64,000 nucleotides of DNA from Burkholderia guangdongensis (GTDB lineage Bacteria; Pseudomonadota; Gammaproteobacteria; Burkholderiales; Burkholderiaceae), in NCBI RefSeq assembly GCF_013403875.1, contig NZ_JACBNX010000008.1:115198-179197 (forward strand). Reading direction: 5' to 3'. Shown here in pieces: positions 26,922-35,478 of the stretch. A model generated the notes under the pieces. That model worked only from the letters and a program-made list of their open reading frames with translations, searched no databases and was not told the DNA's origin. The first letter of the stretch is position 1. Every line of letters starts with the position of its first letter. The position numbers were made by a program, and so were the translations under genes.

Positions 26922-28001
26922 ATGTCCGAATCCAGGTTCGCGCTCGGCGCGCTCACGCCCGCCGCACTGCTCGCCGTTCTATGCGGCGTCGCCTTCGCGC
27001 CGCCACGCGCGCTCGCCGGCGAGATGCCGGGCGATGCGGCTTCCGCCTCGTCCGCCGCATCCGCCGTCGCTGCGCCACGCATCGCCATGCCTGCCGCCCA
27101 GGGCAACGCCGCGGCCGACGCGCCGCCGTCGCCCGACACGGTGATCGTCCCGCGCCCGCTCGACGACACGCGCTTCGTGCGGATTCCCGCGGACGGGGTG
27201 CCCGACGCCCTGTCGCTCGCCGAAGCGACGCCTGACGAGCCGACCGCGCCGCTGCAGCCGGAGGCGGCCGCCGTGCACGCGCTCGCGCCTGCCGCGCCGC
27301 ACATGGAGCTATCGCTCGGGTACGAGGGCGCGCACCTGACGAACGGCTATGGCGACTGGTACGGCATGCATCTGCGCGGCCTGTATCAGGCGAACGGCCG
27401 CACGTTCCTCGGCGAGCTCGCGGAGCTGCACCGCTTCGGCGAGAACACGCAGCTCGGCGCGATCACGTACCTGCAGGATCTCGGCCCCGACTGGTTCACG
27501 GGCATCGGCTTTGGCGGCACGACGCGCGGCACGATCCTGCCGAGCGCGCGCGTCGACGTGTCGATCAACCGCAAGCTGCTCGCCGACCGCTCGCTCATCG
27601 CGTCGCTCGGCGCCGGCTATGCGTGGAGCCGCAGCGGGCACCGCGACCAGCTCTATCACGCGGGCCTGATCTGGTATGCGATTCCGAAGTGGATCTTCGA
27701 GGCGGGCATGAACTACATCGTCGATTCACCGGGCTCGGTCAAGGCGCCCCAGTATTACGCGGCCGTCACGTATGGCGAGGTCGGCAAGAGCCTGATCGTC
27801 GTGCGCGGCGGGATCGGCCGCGAGGCGTACCAGGTCACCGGCGCCGGCACGCAGATCGCCGATTTCCGCAGCCACGAGGTCTCGGCGAAATGGCGCTACT
27901 GGATCACGAAGCAGTGGAGCGCGCAGGTCGAGCTCGACTACTACCACAACCCGTACTACTCGCGGTACGGCGGCGAAGTCGGCGTGACCTATCAATGGTA
28001 G
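26922..28001 (+). CDS. YaiO-type outer-membrane beta-barrel protein
   Basis: A 359-residue exported protein. Signal peptide to about residue 33 (ending RALAG), then an Ala/Pro-rich linker to about 125, then a barrel domain beginning MELSLGYEGAHLTNGYGDWYG and ending in the outer-membrane signature VTYQW. Alternating aromatic and polar strands and the LTNGYGDW opening match the YaiO outer-membrane family, which in E. coli sits next to the GT2 gene yaiP. GAGGAG six bases before the ATG supports the start. It probably forms the outer-membrane exit or a surface component for the polymer made by the upstream synthase. No tetratricopeptide export subunit of the PgaA/BcsC kind is present. Confidence 0.75.
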   Translation: MSESRFALGALTPAALLAVLCGVAFAPPRALAGEMPGDAASASSAASAVAAPRIAMPAAQGNAAADAPPSPDTVIVPRPLDDTRFVRIPADGVPDALSLAEATPDEPTAPLQPEAAAVHALAPAAPHMELSLGYEGAHLTNGYGDWYGMHLRGLYQANGRTFLGELAELHRFGENTQLGAITYLQDLGPDWFTGIGFGGTTRGTILPSARVDVSINRKLLADRSLIASLGAGYAWSRSGHRDQLYHAGLIWYAIPKWIFEAGMNYIVDSPGSVKAPQYYAAVTYGEVGKSLIVVRGGIGREAYQVTGAGTQIADFRSHEVSAKWRYWITKQWSAQVELDYYHNPYYSRYGGEVGVTYQW

Positions 28002-28018
28002 CGGCCCGGACGAACCCG

Positions 28019-28780
28019 ATGGACCCGCGCTACGCCCCATCCGACACCGACCGCTCGCTGCGCATCCATGCGGATCCGCGGCAGTGGCTCGCGTCGATCG
28101 CCGTGCTGACGCCGACGCTGTACGGCGCGCTGTGGCTCGCGCTGCCGCACATCTGGCGCTACTGGTACGACGTGCTCGACTGGGGCGCGCACCGCCTCGA
28201 TCCATCGCTCGCCGCGATCGTGATCCGCTACCCGGCGGACTCGCCACGCGTGCCGCTGCTGTCGATCAGTCTCGAGACGCGCCTGCCCGGCCCGTCGCTG
28301 ATCGCCGGGACGGCCGCGTGCTGCCTCGCCGCGTTCGCCGCGACGTTCGTGCGCCAGGCGCACTGGCTGCCGGGCGCGTATCTGCTGCGGATCGCGAGCG
28401 CCGCGCAACTCGTCGTCTGCGTGTATTTCTGGCTCGCGGGCAGCGCGTTTCCGTACCGGGCGACGTTGCATCTGCGTGACATGTTCGTGCTGAATGCGTC
28501 GGCGATCGCACTGATTCCGCTCGTGATGGCCGCGCTCTACTATCCGCTGGACTTCACGTTCGCGCAGAAGGCGGCCGCGTCCGCGCTCGTGCTCGGCTAC
28601 TTCGTCGCGGCGCTGCCGTTCGTGCTGCTGCTGCATGCGCTCGTCATCCACGCCGGCTCGGTGCTGTGGCTGCCGTTCTGCTATTTCGTGCTCGGCGCGC
28701 CGCTGATGATCGGCCTGCTCGTCGCGCTCTACACGTACTGCGCGAGCTGGCCCGGCGCACTGACCGAGCGCGCGCGATGA
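28019..28780 (+). CDS. Multi-span inner-membrane protein of the glycan locus
   Basis: A 253-residue protein with about six predicted transmembrane helices (near 25-45, 92-112, 120-142, 153-175, 184-208 and 213-240) and a short cytoplasmic N-terminus. I do not recognise the family. An in-frame ATG at 27995 would overlap the end of the upstream gene by seven bases and add eight residues; neither start has a good ribosome site. Position between the YaiO-like barrel and the secreted toroid protein suggests a membrane partner in polymer synthesis or modification. No acyltransferase or polymerase motif was seen. Confidence 0.7.
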   Translation: MDPRYAPSDTDRSLRIHADPRQWLASIAVLTPTLYGALWLALPHIWRYWYDVLDWGAHRLDPSLAAIVIRYPADSPRVPLLSISLETRLPGPSLIAGTAACCLAAFAATFVRQAHWLPGAYLLRIASAAQLVVCVYFWLAGSAFPYRATLHLRDMFVLNASAIALIPLVMAALYYPLDFTFAQKAAASALVLGYFVAALPFVLLLHALVIHAGSVLWLPFCYFVLGAPLMIGLLVALYTYCASWPGALTERAR

Positions 28781-28853
28781 CGCCCGCCGCGATCGTGCGC
28801 GGGCAGCGGATGCGCGGCGGCGCCATTCGGTGCCTATTGCGGAGGTTGCAATC

Positions 28854-30035
28854 GTGAATCTGTCCGGTTTCGCGAATCTCATGAGCGTCGTGCGCGTCTT
28901 GCGCGTCTTGCGCGAATCTCCGCGCGGCATCCGCCACACTCGCTGCGTTCGCTGCATCCGCCGCACTCGCTGCATTCGCCCGATATGCCGCGCGATCGCC
29001 GCGGCCTGTTTCGCGCTCGCCTGCGCCGCGTCACCCGTGCGCGCCGGCGAGCTCGATCTGTCGCCGCTCTACCAGCGCGGCGACGGCGCGATCACGGTGC
29101 GTCTGCACGGAACCGGAATCGATCCGTACTTCGCGGCGAAGGCGCTGCTCGGCGCCGAGGATGCTCAGCTCGACGCGACGCGCGCCGCACGCGCGTGGAT
29201 CGCGTGGCTGCTGCCGCGCCAGCGCGCGGACGGCGGCTTCGACCGCTTCTGCGCGAAAGGCGGCCAGTACGCGTCGTGCGCGGGCGCCGACGCGGACGAT
29301 TCGATGGTGGCCACGTGGATCGAGCTGCTCGTGCGCTTCGCGCCCGCCAACGGCCTGCCGGCCGACTGGTCGAACAGCCTCGCGCGCGCCGACGCGCATC
29401 TCGAGGCGCTGCTCGATGCGAAGAGCGGCGTCTATCAGATCTCGTCGACGCAGCACGTCGCGCTGCTGATGGACAACGTCGAGGTGCACAGCGCGCTCCA
29501 GGCGGCCGCCGCGTACTACGTGCGCCACGGCAATCCCGAGCGCGCAACCGTCTGGCGCCGCCGCGCGGACCGGCTCGCGGCCGCGATCGTGCGCGTGTTC
29601 TGGCGCGGCTCGCGCGACGGCTTTCGCGCGAGCACGCAGGAGATCGGCGACGCGAGCTTCTATCCGTCGAAGGTCGCGCAGATTTTCCCGGTGCTGTCCG
29701 GGATCCGCGCGCCCGGCGAGTCGAACGCCGCGCGCTACACGCAGTGGATGCGCGCAAACGGTCCGACGTGGCTGCAGCTCGCGTCGAGCGACTACCCGTG
29801 GGGGCTGATCGCGCTCGTCGCGTTGCGGATGAATGACTGGGACACGGTCGCGTGCTGGCACGCGCGGTCCGCGCCGTACCGGCACGGCGCGCACTGGAAC
29901 GTGCTCGAGGAGGCGCTGTATCTCTCGTTCGAGAGCCGGCTCGCCGATCCGGTCGCGCCGACGCGCTGCGACTTCACGTCGGTGATCGCGAGCGAGCCGG
30001 CGGCGCAGCCGGTTTCCGGGGCCCCGACGCGTTGA
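28854..30035 (+). CDS. Secreted protein with predicted alpha/alpha-toroid fold
   Basis: A 393-residue protein starting at a GTG with GGAGG eight bases upstream. The N-terminus is odd: about 50 basic, Cys-rich residues (CVRCIRRTRCIRPIC) coded by imperfect repeats precede a normal signal core AIAAACFALACAASPVRA. The mature part is a series of paired helices with aromatic and acidic turns (ADGGFDRFC, DADDSMVATWIELL, YQISSTQHVALLMDN, HGAHWNVLEEALYL), as in (alpha/alpha)6 glycoside hydrolases, polysaccharide lyases and epimerases. In synthase operons such proteins often trim or modify the polymer. No specific catalytic residues can be assigned. Confidence 0.6.
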   Translation: MNLSGFANLMSVVRVLRVLRESPRGIRHTRCVRCIRRTRCIRPICRAIAAACFALACAASPVRAGELDLSPLYQRGDGAITVRLHGTGIDPYFAAKALLGAEDAQLDATRAARAWIAWLLPRQRADGGFDRFCAKGGQYASCAGADADDSMVATWIELLVRFAPANGLPADWSNSLARADAHLEALLDAKSGVYQISSTQHVALLMDNVEVHSALQAAAAYYVRHGNPERATVWRRRADRLAAAIVRVFWRGSRDGFRASTQEIGDASFYPSKVAQIFPVLSGIRAPGESNAARYTQWMRANGPTWLQLASSDYPWGLIALVALRMNDWDTVACWHARSAPYRHGAHWNVLEEALYLSFESRLADPVAPTRCDFTSVIASEPAAQPVSGAPTR

Positions 30036-30044
30036 AACGCGTCG
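30025..30044. terminator. Stem-loop at the end of the glycan operon
   Basis: CGACGCGTT and its exact complement, separated by GA, span the stop codon of the toroid-like gene. There is no T-run; termination between these convergent genes is inferred from position. Confidence 0.45.
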
Positions 30045-30078
30045 AGGTCCGGTGCGGCGCGTCGGCGTTCTTGCCGCG

Positions 30079-31116
30079 TCAGAACCGATGCTGAATGCCG
30101 ACCGACATCCCGACCTGGCTCTTGCCCAGCTGCCCGACGTTCGTATAGCCGTTGACCCCGAACGCGCTGCCGCCCGAGTTGTTGTAGTAGCCGACGTTCG
30201 CATAGAGGATCGAACGCAACGACAGCCGGTACTGGGCCGTCGCCTCCGCGAACGTCGGATGGCCCGGCGCCTGCTGGAACCGGTAGTGGCCGACTTCGCC
30301 GATCAACGACAGCGCGGACGTCGCGTTCCACTTCGTCGCGGCCCAGTACACGGAGCCGACCGGCGTCAGATGCAGGTCGCCGGTGATGCGCGCCATCCCG
30401 CCCGACACCATCACCGGCCCGAAGTCGTAGCGCGCGGCGACGCTCCAGCGCTGATCGACGAGCCCCGACTGGTCGACGGCCCCGACCGAGCCGTTCGTGC
30501 GCTCGTACGACGCGCTCGCGCCGAACCCGCCGCTCAGATACTCGAGCCCCGCGCCGACGTAGCGCCCCGCCGACGCGTTGCCCGGCAGTTGCTGCCCGAA
30601 GCCGTACATCGCCTCCGCGCTGAAGCCCGCGTACTCGTTCGACTTGAACTTGACCGAGTTGTTGACGCGCTGCGTCTGCACCGGAATCAGGTTCAGCGAC
30701 AGGATCGAGTACGCGCCGAACAGCGTCGGATCGTAGAACAGCGTCTTGTCGAACTGCACGCTGTACTGGCGGCCGAGCGTCAGCGTGCCGACCGTGCTCG
30801 ACGACAGCCCGACCCACGCGGAGCGATTGAACTCGACGCCCGGGCTCGAGAACGAGCCGTCGTTCGCGTTGAAGCCGTTCTCGAGCATGAACAGCGCCTT
30901 CATCCCGCCGCCGAGGTCTTCCGTGCCCTTCAGCCCCCAGCGCGACGGCAGCCACTTGCCGGACAGCAGCGCGTTCTGCGCCTGCCCCGCCGCGTTCGCG
31001 TTGGTCAGATGCTCGAAGCCCATGTCGACGACGCCATACAGCGTCACGCTGCTCTGCGCATGCGCGGCCGTGCCGGACAGGCCCGCCAATGCCGCTGCGA
31101 TCACCGCTTTCTTCAT
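30079..31116 (-). CDS. Gram-negative porin (Burkholderia general porin type)
   Basis: A 345-residue outer-membrane porin. Signal peptide MKKAVIAAALAGLSGTAAHA (20 residues), mature start QSSVTLYGVVDMGFEHL, and the family sequence RWGLKGTEDLGGGMKALFMLENGFN. The C-terminus is GMSVGIQHRF with the terminal Phe needed for barrel assembly. It should form trimeric 16-strand channels for small solutes. The frame is open further upstream, but the ATG at 31116 begins the signal peptide and has GGGA seven bases before it. It lies downstream of the MHS transporter with a 71-base gap, so uptake of the same solute is possible. Confidence 0.95.
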   Translation of the reverse strand: MKKAVIAAALAGLSGTAAHAQSSVTLYGVVDMGFEHLTNANAAGQAQNALLSGKWLPSRWGLKGTEDLGGGMKALFMLENGFNANDGSFSSPGVEFNRSAWVGLSSSTVGTLTLGRQYSVQFDKTLFYDPTLFGAYSILSLNLIPVQTQRVNNSVKFKSNEYAGFSAEAMYGFGQQLPGNASAGRYVGAGLEYLSGGFGASASYERTNGSVGAVDQSGLVDQRWSVAARYDFGPVMVSGGMARITGDLHLTPVGSVYWAATKWNATSALSLIGEVGHYRFQQAPGHPTFAEATAQYRLSLRSILYANVGYYNNSGGSAFGVNGYTNVGQLGKSQVGMSVGIQHRF

Positions 31117-31187
31117 ATCTCCATCCCGATTCGTAGTTAGATTTTGAACAGCTACCGATGACGACGCTTCAGTTCCGGCCGGCCGCG

Positions 31188-32492
31188 TCAGCCGTCGATC
31201 CCCGAGCGGTCGGTCGTGAACGCGAGCGCGACGAGCGACAGCACACCGCAGACGATTACGTACCAGGCGGGCGCGGACGCGCGGCCGGTCGCGCCGATCA
31301 TCCAGGTCACGATGAACTGCGCGAACCCACCGAAAATCGACACGCCGCCCGCATACGCGAGCGACAGCGCGGTCGCGCGCGTGCTCGTCGGAAACAGCTC
31401 GGCGAGCAGCACGCCGTTCGAGCCCGCGTTCACCGAATGCACGGCGGCGAGCACGCCGACGACCGTGCAGAGCATCGCGACCGACGGCCACGCGAGGATC
31501 AGCAGGAAACCCGGCAGCACCAGCACGGTCAGCAGCAGGCGCGTCCAGAACGCGACCGCGCGGCGCGAATAGCGGTCGGTCAGGATCCCGCCGATCGGCG
31601 ACGCGACGAACATCACCGCGCCCGCGATGACGCCGCTCCACAGCGCGGTATCCATCGGCAGGTGCAGCGTCCTGATCGCGTACGTCGACATGTAATAGAT
31701 GACGATGAAGTGCGCGGACGTGCCGCCGATCACGAGGCACAGCGCGGTCAGCACCGCGCGGCCGTCGCGGCGCAGCACGGTGCCGAGCGGCGCGCTCGCG
31801 CGCTTCGCGTTTTCCGCGCGCTCGCTTTCGCCGAAGCGCGAACGCAGATAGAGGCCGATCGGCGCGATCAGCACGCCGGCGAGAAACGGCACGCGCCAGC
31901 CCCACGACTGCAGCGCGCTGTCGCTCAGGTAGTGCGACAGCACGAAGCCGACCAGCGAGCCCGCGAGCGCGGCCGCACCCTGGCTCGCGAACTGCCAGCT
32001 CGTGTAGTACCCGCGCCGCCCCTGCGGCGCGCGCTCGGCGAGCATCGACGTCGACACGCCGACTTCGCCGCCCGCGGAGAAACCCTGAAGCAGGCGCGCG
32101 AGCACGACGAGCACCGGCGCGAGCATGCCGATCTGCGCGTAGGTCGGCATCAGGCCGATCATCGCGGTGCCGGCCGCCATCGACGCGAGCGTCAGGTTCA
32201 TCGCCGGCACGCGCCCGAAGCGATCCGCGATCATGCCGATCACGACGCCGCCGATCGGCCGCGCGACGAAGCCGACGCCGAACGTGCCGACCGACAGCAG
32301 CAACTGCTGCTGCGCGGACGCCGCCGGAAAGAACAGCTTGCCGAGCAGCACCGCGAAGAAGCTGTAGACGGTCAGATCGAAGAACTCGAGACCGTTGCCG
32401 ATCGTGATCGCGAAGATGAGCTGCCGGTTCGACGGCGCCGCGCGCGACGACACGCGGTGGCCGTACAGGGCTTCGGCCTGGGTTGCCTTCAT
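31188..32492 (-). CDS. MFS transporter, metabolite:H+ symporter (MHS) family
   Basis: Twelve-span inner-membrane symporter of 434 residues. MHS signatures: IGNGLEFFDLTVYSFFAVLLGKLFFP in helix 1, GFVARPIGGVVIGMIADRFGR between helices 2 and 3, and RLLQGFSAGGEVGVSTSMLAERAPQGRRGYYTSWQ before helix 5. Relatives carry dicarboxylates, citrate, shikimate or alpha-ketoglutarate. The ATG at 32492 has GGAGA nine bases upstream and matches family starts. The divergent LysR gene 214 bases away, with a palindromic LysR-type site between, suggests inducer-dependent control. Confidence 0.9.
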   Translation of the reverse strand: MKATQAEALYGHRVSSRAAPSNRQLIFAITIGNGLEFFDLTVYSFFAVLLGKLFFPAASAQQQLLLSVGTFGVGFVARPIGGVVIGMIADRFGRVPAMNLTLASMAAGTAMIGLMPTYAQIGMLAPVLVVLARLLQGFSAGGEVGVSTSMLAERAPQGRRGYYTSWQFASQGAAALAGSLVGFVLSHYLSDSALQSWGWRVPFLAGVLIAPIGLYLRSRFGESERAENAKRASAPLGTVLRRDGRAVLTALCLVIGGTSAHFIVIYYMSTYAIRTLHLPMDTALWSGVIAGAVMFVASPIGGILTDRYSRRAVAFWTRLLLTVLVLPGFLLILAWPSVAMLCTVVGVLAAVHSVNAGSNGVLLAELFPTSTRATALSLAYAGGVSIFGGFAQFIVTWMIGATGRASAPAWYVIVCGVLSLVALAFTTDRSGIDG

Positions 32493-32616
32493 GGGAACAT
32501 GTCTCCGTAACTGTGCGTAGTGCGATGTTTTTTTGTCGATGGTCGATGCGTATGCATCGAAGTGCATCGCCAGCATAGGCAATCAAAATAAGCACGCGCC
32601 GCGACTTTTTTCGATC

Positions 32617-32637
32617 GCGATAACGTCCGGTTATCGC
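32617..32637. promoter_or_regulatory. Palindromic LysR-type operator
   Basis: GCGATAAC-N5-GTTATCGC, with perfect 8-bp arms that contain the T-N11-A core (T at 32621, A at 32633). It lies between the divergent LysR gene and the MHS transporter gene. Confidence 0.8.
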
Positions 32638-32706
32638 TGATGCCGAACGCGGCGGTGTAGCATACGAGCGTCCCCCCAACACGCCTTCGACACCTCATCG
32701 TTCGCC

Positions 32707-33624
32707 GTGAAATACCATCAGCTCCGGGCGTTAGCCGCCATTGCCGAACACGGCAGCCTGCGCGCCGCCGCGCGCTCGATCCATCTGTCCCAGCCCGCGC
32801 TGACGAAGGCGATGCGCGAGCTCGAGCAGGATCTCGGCGTGCCGCTCGTCGTGCGCAGCGCGCGCGGCGCGCAGCTCACGCGCTTCGGCGAAACGGTTTA
32901 TGCGCGGGCAAAGCTGATCCTCGCCGAAATGCAGCGCGTGCGCGACGACGTGCAACAGTTGTCCGGCGGAATGGAAGGCAGCGTCGCATGCGCGCTGACG
33001 CCGCTGATGGCGCTCGGCTTCCTGCCGGGCGCGCTCGATGCGTTCAGAAAGCGGATGCCGAGCATCCGGCTCGACATCCGCGAAGGATTTCTCGATACCG
33101 CGCTGCCACGGCTGCGCGACGGCACGCTCGACTTCGTCGTCGCGGTGATCGATTCAGAGTACGAACCGTTCGAATTCACGTTCCGGCCGCTGTTGAAATC
33201 CGAGCTGATCCTCGTCACGCGCGCGAGCAACCCGCTGCACGCCGCCGGCTCGATCGCCGAGCTGCAGCACGCGCAGTGGGTGCTCAACACGTCGCCGGAC
33301 AGCATCGGCCGGATGCTGCAGAAGTTCTTCGTCGCGCAGGGCTACCACGCGCCGGAGCCGATCGTCGAGTGCACGTCGTTTACGGCCGCGTTCTCGTTAT
33401 CGGTCCATACGGATACGATCTCGTGCGTGCCCAAGGGCTTTCTCGACGTCGACTGGATCCGCGAGCGCATGGTCGAAATTCCGGTGCGCGAAGCGATTCC
33501 GGCGGTGTCGGTCGGCATCCTGACACGACGCGACGCACTGAACACGGCCGCGTGCGACTATCTGATCCACTGCTTCGTCGAAGCGGTGCGGCAGGACAGC
33601 AAGGCCGACCTGCTCTGGTCGTAG
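32707..33624 (+). CDS. LysR-family transcriptional regulator
   Basis: A 305-residue LTTR. The N-terminal helix-turn-helix is classic (YHQLRALAAIAEHGSLRAAARSIHLSQPALTKAMRELEQDLGVPLVVRSARG), followed by a periplasmic-binding-like inducer domain from about residue 90. Translation starts at a GTG. It resembles regulators of the TsaR/AbgR group, where inducers are aromatic sulfonates or amides, but that is only a general likeness. The probable target is the divergent MHS transporter, perhaps with the porin beyond it. Confidence 0.9.
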   Translation: MKYHQLRALAAIAEHGSLRAAARSIHLSQPALTKAMRELEQDLGVPLVVRSARGAQLTRFGETVYARAKLILAEMQRVRDDVQQLSGGMEGSVACALTPLMALGFLPGALDAFRKRMPSIRLDIREGFLDTALPRLRDGTLDFVVAVIDSEYEPFEFTFRPLLKSELILVTRASNPLHAAGSIAELQHAQWVLNTSPDSIGRMLQKFFVAQGYHAPEPIVECTSFTAAFSLSVHTDTISCVPKGFLDVDWIRERMVEIPVREAIPAVSVGILTRRDALNTAACDYLIHCFVEAVRQDSKADLLWS

Positions 33625-33679
33625 CGGCGCGGCCGCGTGCTTCGCGTGCGCCGCGTGCACCGCGTGCATTAAGCGCGCT

Positions 33680-34039
33680 TCAGGCGACCGCCATGTAATG
33701 CTTGACGAAGCGCTCGCTCTGGATGTCCCACGCGATCGGCGTGCCCTTCTCGATGAACCAGCCGTCGCCGGCCTTGTAGTGCACCGCCTCGCCGGTCGTG
33801 CGATTGAGCAGCGTACACTCGCCTTCGACGACCGTCGCATGCTCGCTGAACGGATAGACCATCTCGAACTTGCCCTTCGTGCAGGCGAAGTAGCCGGCGC
33901 TGACCGGCGACGTCGGCGTGCCGAAGTGCACGTGGCCGGATGCCTTCGCTTCGCCTTCCGTGATCGTCGAGCCGAGATCGGCGACCGTGCCCCACGAGTC
34001 GAGCTGCGGCAACGCCGCGCCTGCCTTGATGCTGTGCAT
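33680..34039 (-). CDS. Small cupin-domain protein (DUF861/EutQ-like)
   Basis: A 119-residue single cupin. The barrel is recognisable from GYFACTKGKFEMVYPFSEHATVVEGECTLLNRTTGEAVHYKAGDGWFIEKGTPIAWDI, the conserved EGE/GDGWFIEKG turns of the DUF861 group. Such proteins bind small ligands or metals and are frequent partners of amine-catabolic oxidoreductases. AGGAG six bases upstream fixes the start at 34039. It follows the PuuB-like gene by 41 bases and ends the operon; the next gene is convergent. Function unassigned. Confidence 0.82.
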   Translation of the reverse strand: MHSIKAGAALPQLDSWGTVADLGSTITEGEAKASGHVHFGTPTSPVSAGYFACTKGKFEMVYPFSEHATVVEGECTLLNRTTGEAVHYKAGDGWFIEKGTPIAWDIQSERFVKHYMAVA

Positions 34040-34080
34040 AGAGTTCTCCTTGCGTTGAAAAATTGTCGAATCGCGCACGC

Positions 34081-35388
34081 TCAGCGGCGCCCCTTCCAGA
34101 AGCCGCTCAGCTGGTTCCACGCCTTGCCGCCCGTCGTCATCACCGCGCGCAGCCGGTCCTTCGCGAAAATGTTCACGTGCGGGATCGAGCTCAGCAGGTC
34201 GTAGCGCGTGGAGCCTTCGTTCATCCCCTCCGCGAGCACCTTGCAGACGATGTGGCTCGGCGTCACGCCGAAGCCCGCGTACGCCTGCACGTAGAACACG
34301 TTCGGCCGGCCGGTCAGCGTGCCGATCTGCGGGAACAGGTTCGCGCCGCAGCACAGCGGCCCGCCCCACGCCATGTCGATCTTCACGTCCTTCAGGTACG
34401 GGAACACCTTCAGCATCAGGTCGCGGTTCCACGCCTTCAGGTCGGACGGAATGTAGTCGACGAGCGCGGTCGCGCTGCCGAACAGCAGGCGGTTCTCGTT
34501 CGTCACGCGGTAGTAGTCGATGATCGGGCGGATGTCGCTGTACGCGCCGCGAATCGGGCTGATCCGCTCGATCAGTTCGTCGGGCAGCGGCTCCGTGCAG
34601 AGCTGGAACGCGTACGTGTTGACCGTGCGCTTGTAGATCTCCGGCTCGAGCCCGTTCAGGAAACCGTTGCACGCCCACAGCATCTTCTGCGCACGCACCG
34701 AGCCCATCGCGGTGCGCACGGTCACGCGCTCGCCGCCGTACTCGACGTCGACCACCGCGCTGTTCTCGAAGATCCGCGCGCCGTAGCCGGTCAGCGCCTT
34801 CGCCTCGCCGAGCAGCAGATTCAGCGAATGCACGTGCCCACCGCCCATGTGCAGCAGCGCGCTGCCGTACACGTCGGAGCCGACGACCTGCCGCACGTCG
34901 CCGCCGGTCAACAGGCGCACGTCGACGTCCGGATCGACCGCGCGGAAGCTCTTCTCCCATTCGCGCAGCGTGCTCTCCTGGCGCTTGTTGAAGCCGAGAT
35001 ACGCGTAGCCATTGCGGAAGTCCGCGTCGATCCCGTACTTCGCGATCCGGTCGCGGATGATGCCCGCGCCGAGGTTGCTGATCCGGAAGATTTCCTCGAT
35101 CCCCTGCGGGCCAACGTGCTTCTCGATCGCATCGAGGTCGTGGCCGATGCCGGCCATGATCTGCCCGCCGTTGCGGCCAGTGCCGCCGTAGCCGAGATGG
35201 CGCCCTTCGAGCACGACGATGTTCGTGACCCCCTGCTCGGCCAGTTCGAGCGCGGTGTTGATCCCGGAGAAGCCGCCGCCGACCACGACGACGTCCGCGT
35301 CGATGTCAACGGCCAGCGCCGGGAACCGCAAGTCGTACTTCTTCGTTGCCGAGTAGTAGTTCAGTGAATCGAGCTTGTTCATTTCCAC
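34081..35388 (-). CDS. FAD-dependent amine oxidoreductase (PuuB/DAO family)
   Basis: A 435-residue flavoprotein of the D-amino-acid-oxidase fold, closest in style to gamma-glutamylputrescine oxidoreductase PuuB. The FAD-binding VVVVGGGFSGINTALELAEQG is at residues 33-53, followed by GRHLGYGGTGRNGGQIMAG; QAYAGFGVTPSHIVCKVLAEG near the C-terminus closes the FAD site. It should oxidise an amine to an aldehyde with release of ammonia and H2O2 or reduced acceptor. The start is a GTG at 35388 with AGGA seven bases upstream; ATG 35382 is an alternative. It lies between the permease and the cupin gene. Confidence 0.88.
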   Translation of the reverse strand: MEMNKLDSLNYYSATKKYDLRFPALAVDIDADVVVVGGGFSGINTALELAEQGVTNIVVLEGRHLGYGGTGRNGGQIMAGIGHDLDAIEKHVGPQGIEEIFRISNLGAGIIRDRIAKYGIDADFRNGYAYLGFNKRQESTLREWEKSFRAVDPDVDVRLLTGGDVRQVVGSDVYGSALLHMGGGHVHSLNLLLGEAKALTGYGARIFENSAVVDVEYGGERVTVRTAMGSVRAQKMLWACNGFLNGLEPEIYKRTVNTYAFQLCTEPLPDELIERISPIRGAYSDIRPIIDYYRVTNENRLLFGSATALVDYIPSDLKAWNRDLMLKVFPYLKDVKIDMAWGGPLCCGANLFPQIGTLTGRPNVFYVQAYAGFGVTPSHIVCKVLAEGMNEGSTRYDLLSSIPHVNIFAKDRLRAVMTTGGKAWNQLSGFWKGRR

Positions 35389-35416
35389 GATGAATTCCTG
35401 CCTGAGTGATGCGTAC

Positions 35417-35471
35417 GATGCGTGCCTGATACGTGTCCGATGCGTGTCCGATGCGTGCCTGATTCGTGCCC
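35417..35471. repeat. 11-bp tandem repeat in the permease-oxidoreductase gap
   Basis: Five imperfect copies of GATGCGTGCCT (variants GATACGTGTCC, GATGCGTGTCC, GATTCGTGCCC) with partial units on each side, ending right before the permease stop codon at 35479. Confidence 0.8.
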
Positions 35472-35478
35472 GATGCGT

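Noticed and set aside
30079..32682. Single 867-codon frame through the porin and transporter region
   Set aside because: Only the last 346 codons encode a real protein (the porin); the upstream part lies in another frame of the MHS transporter gene.
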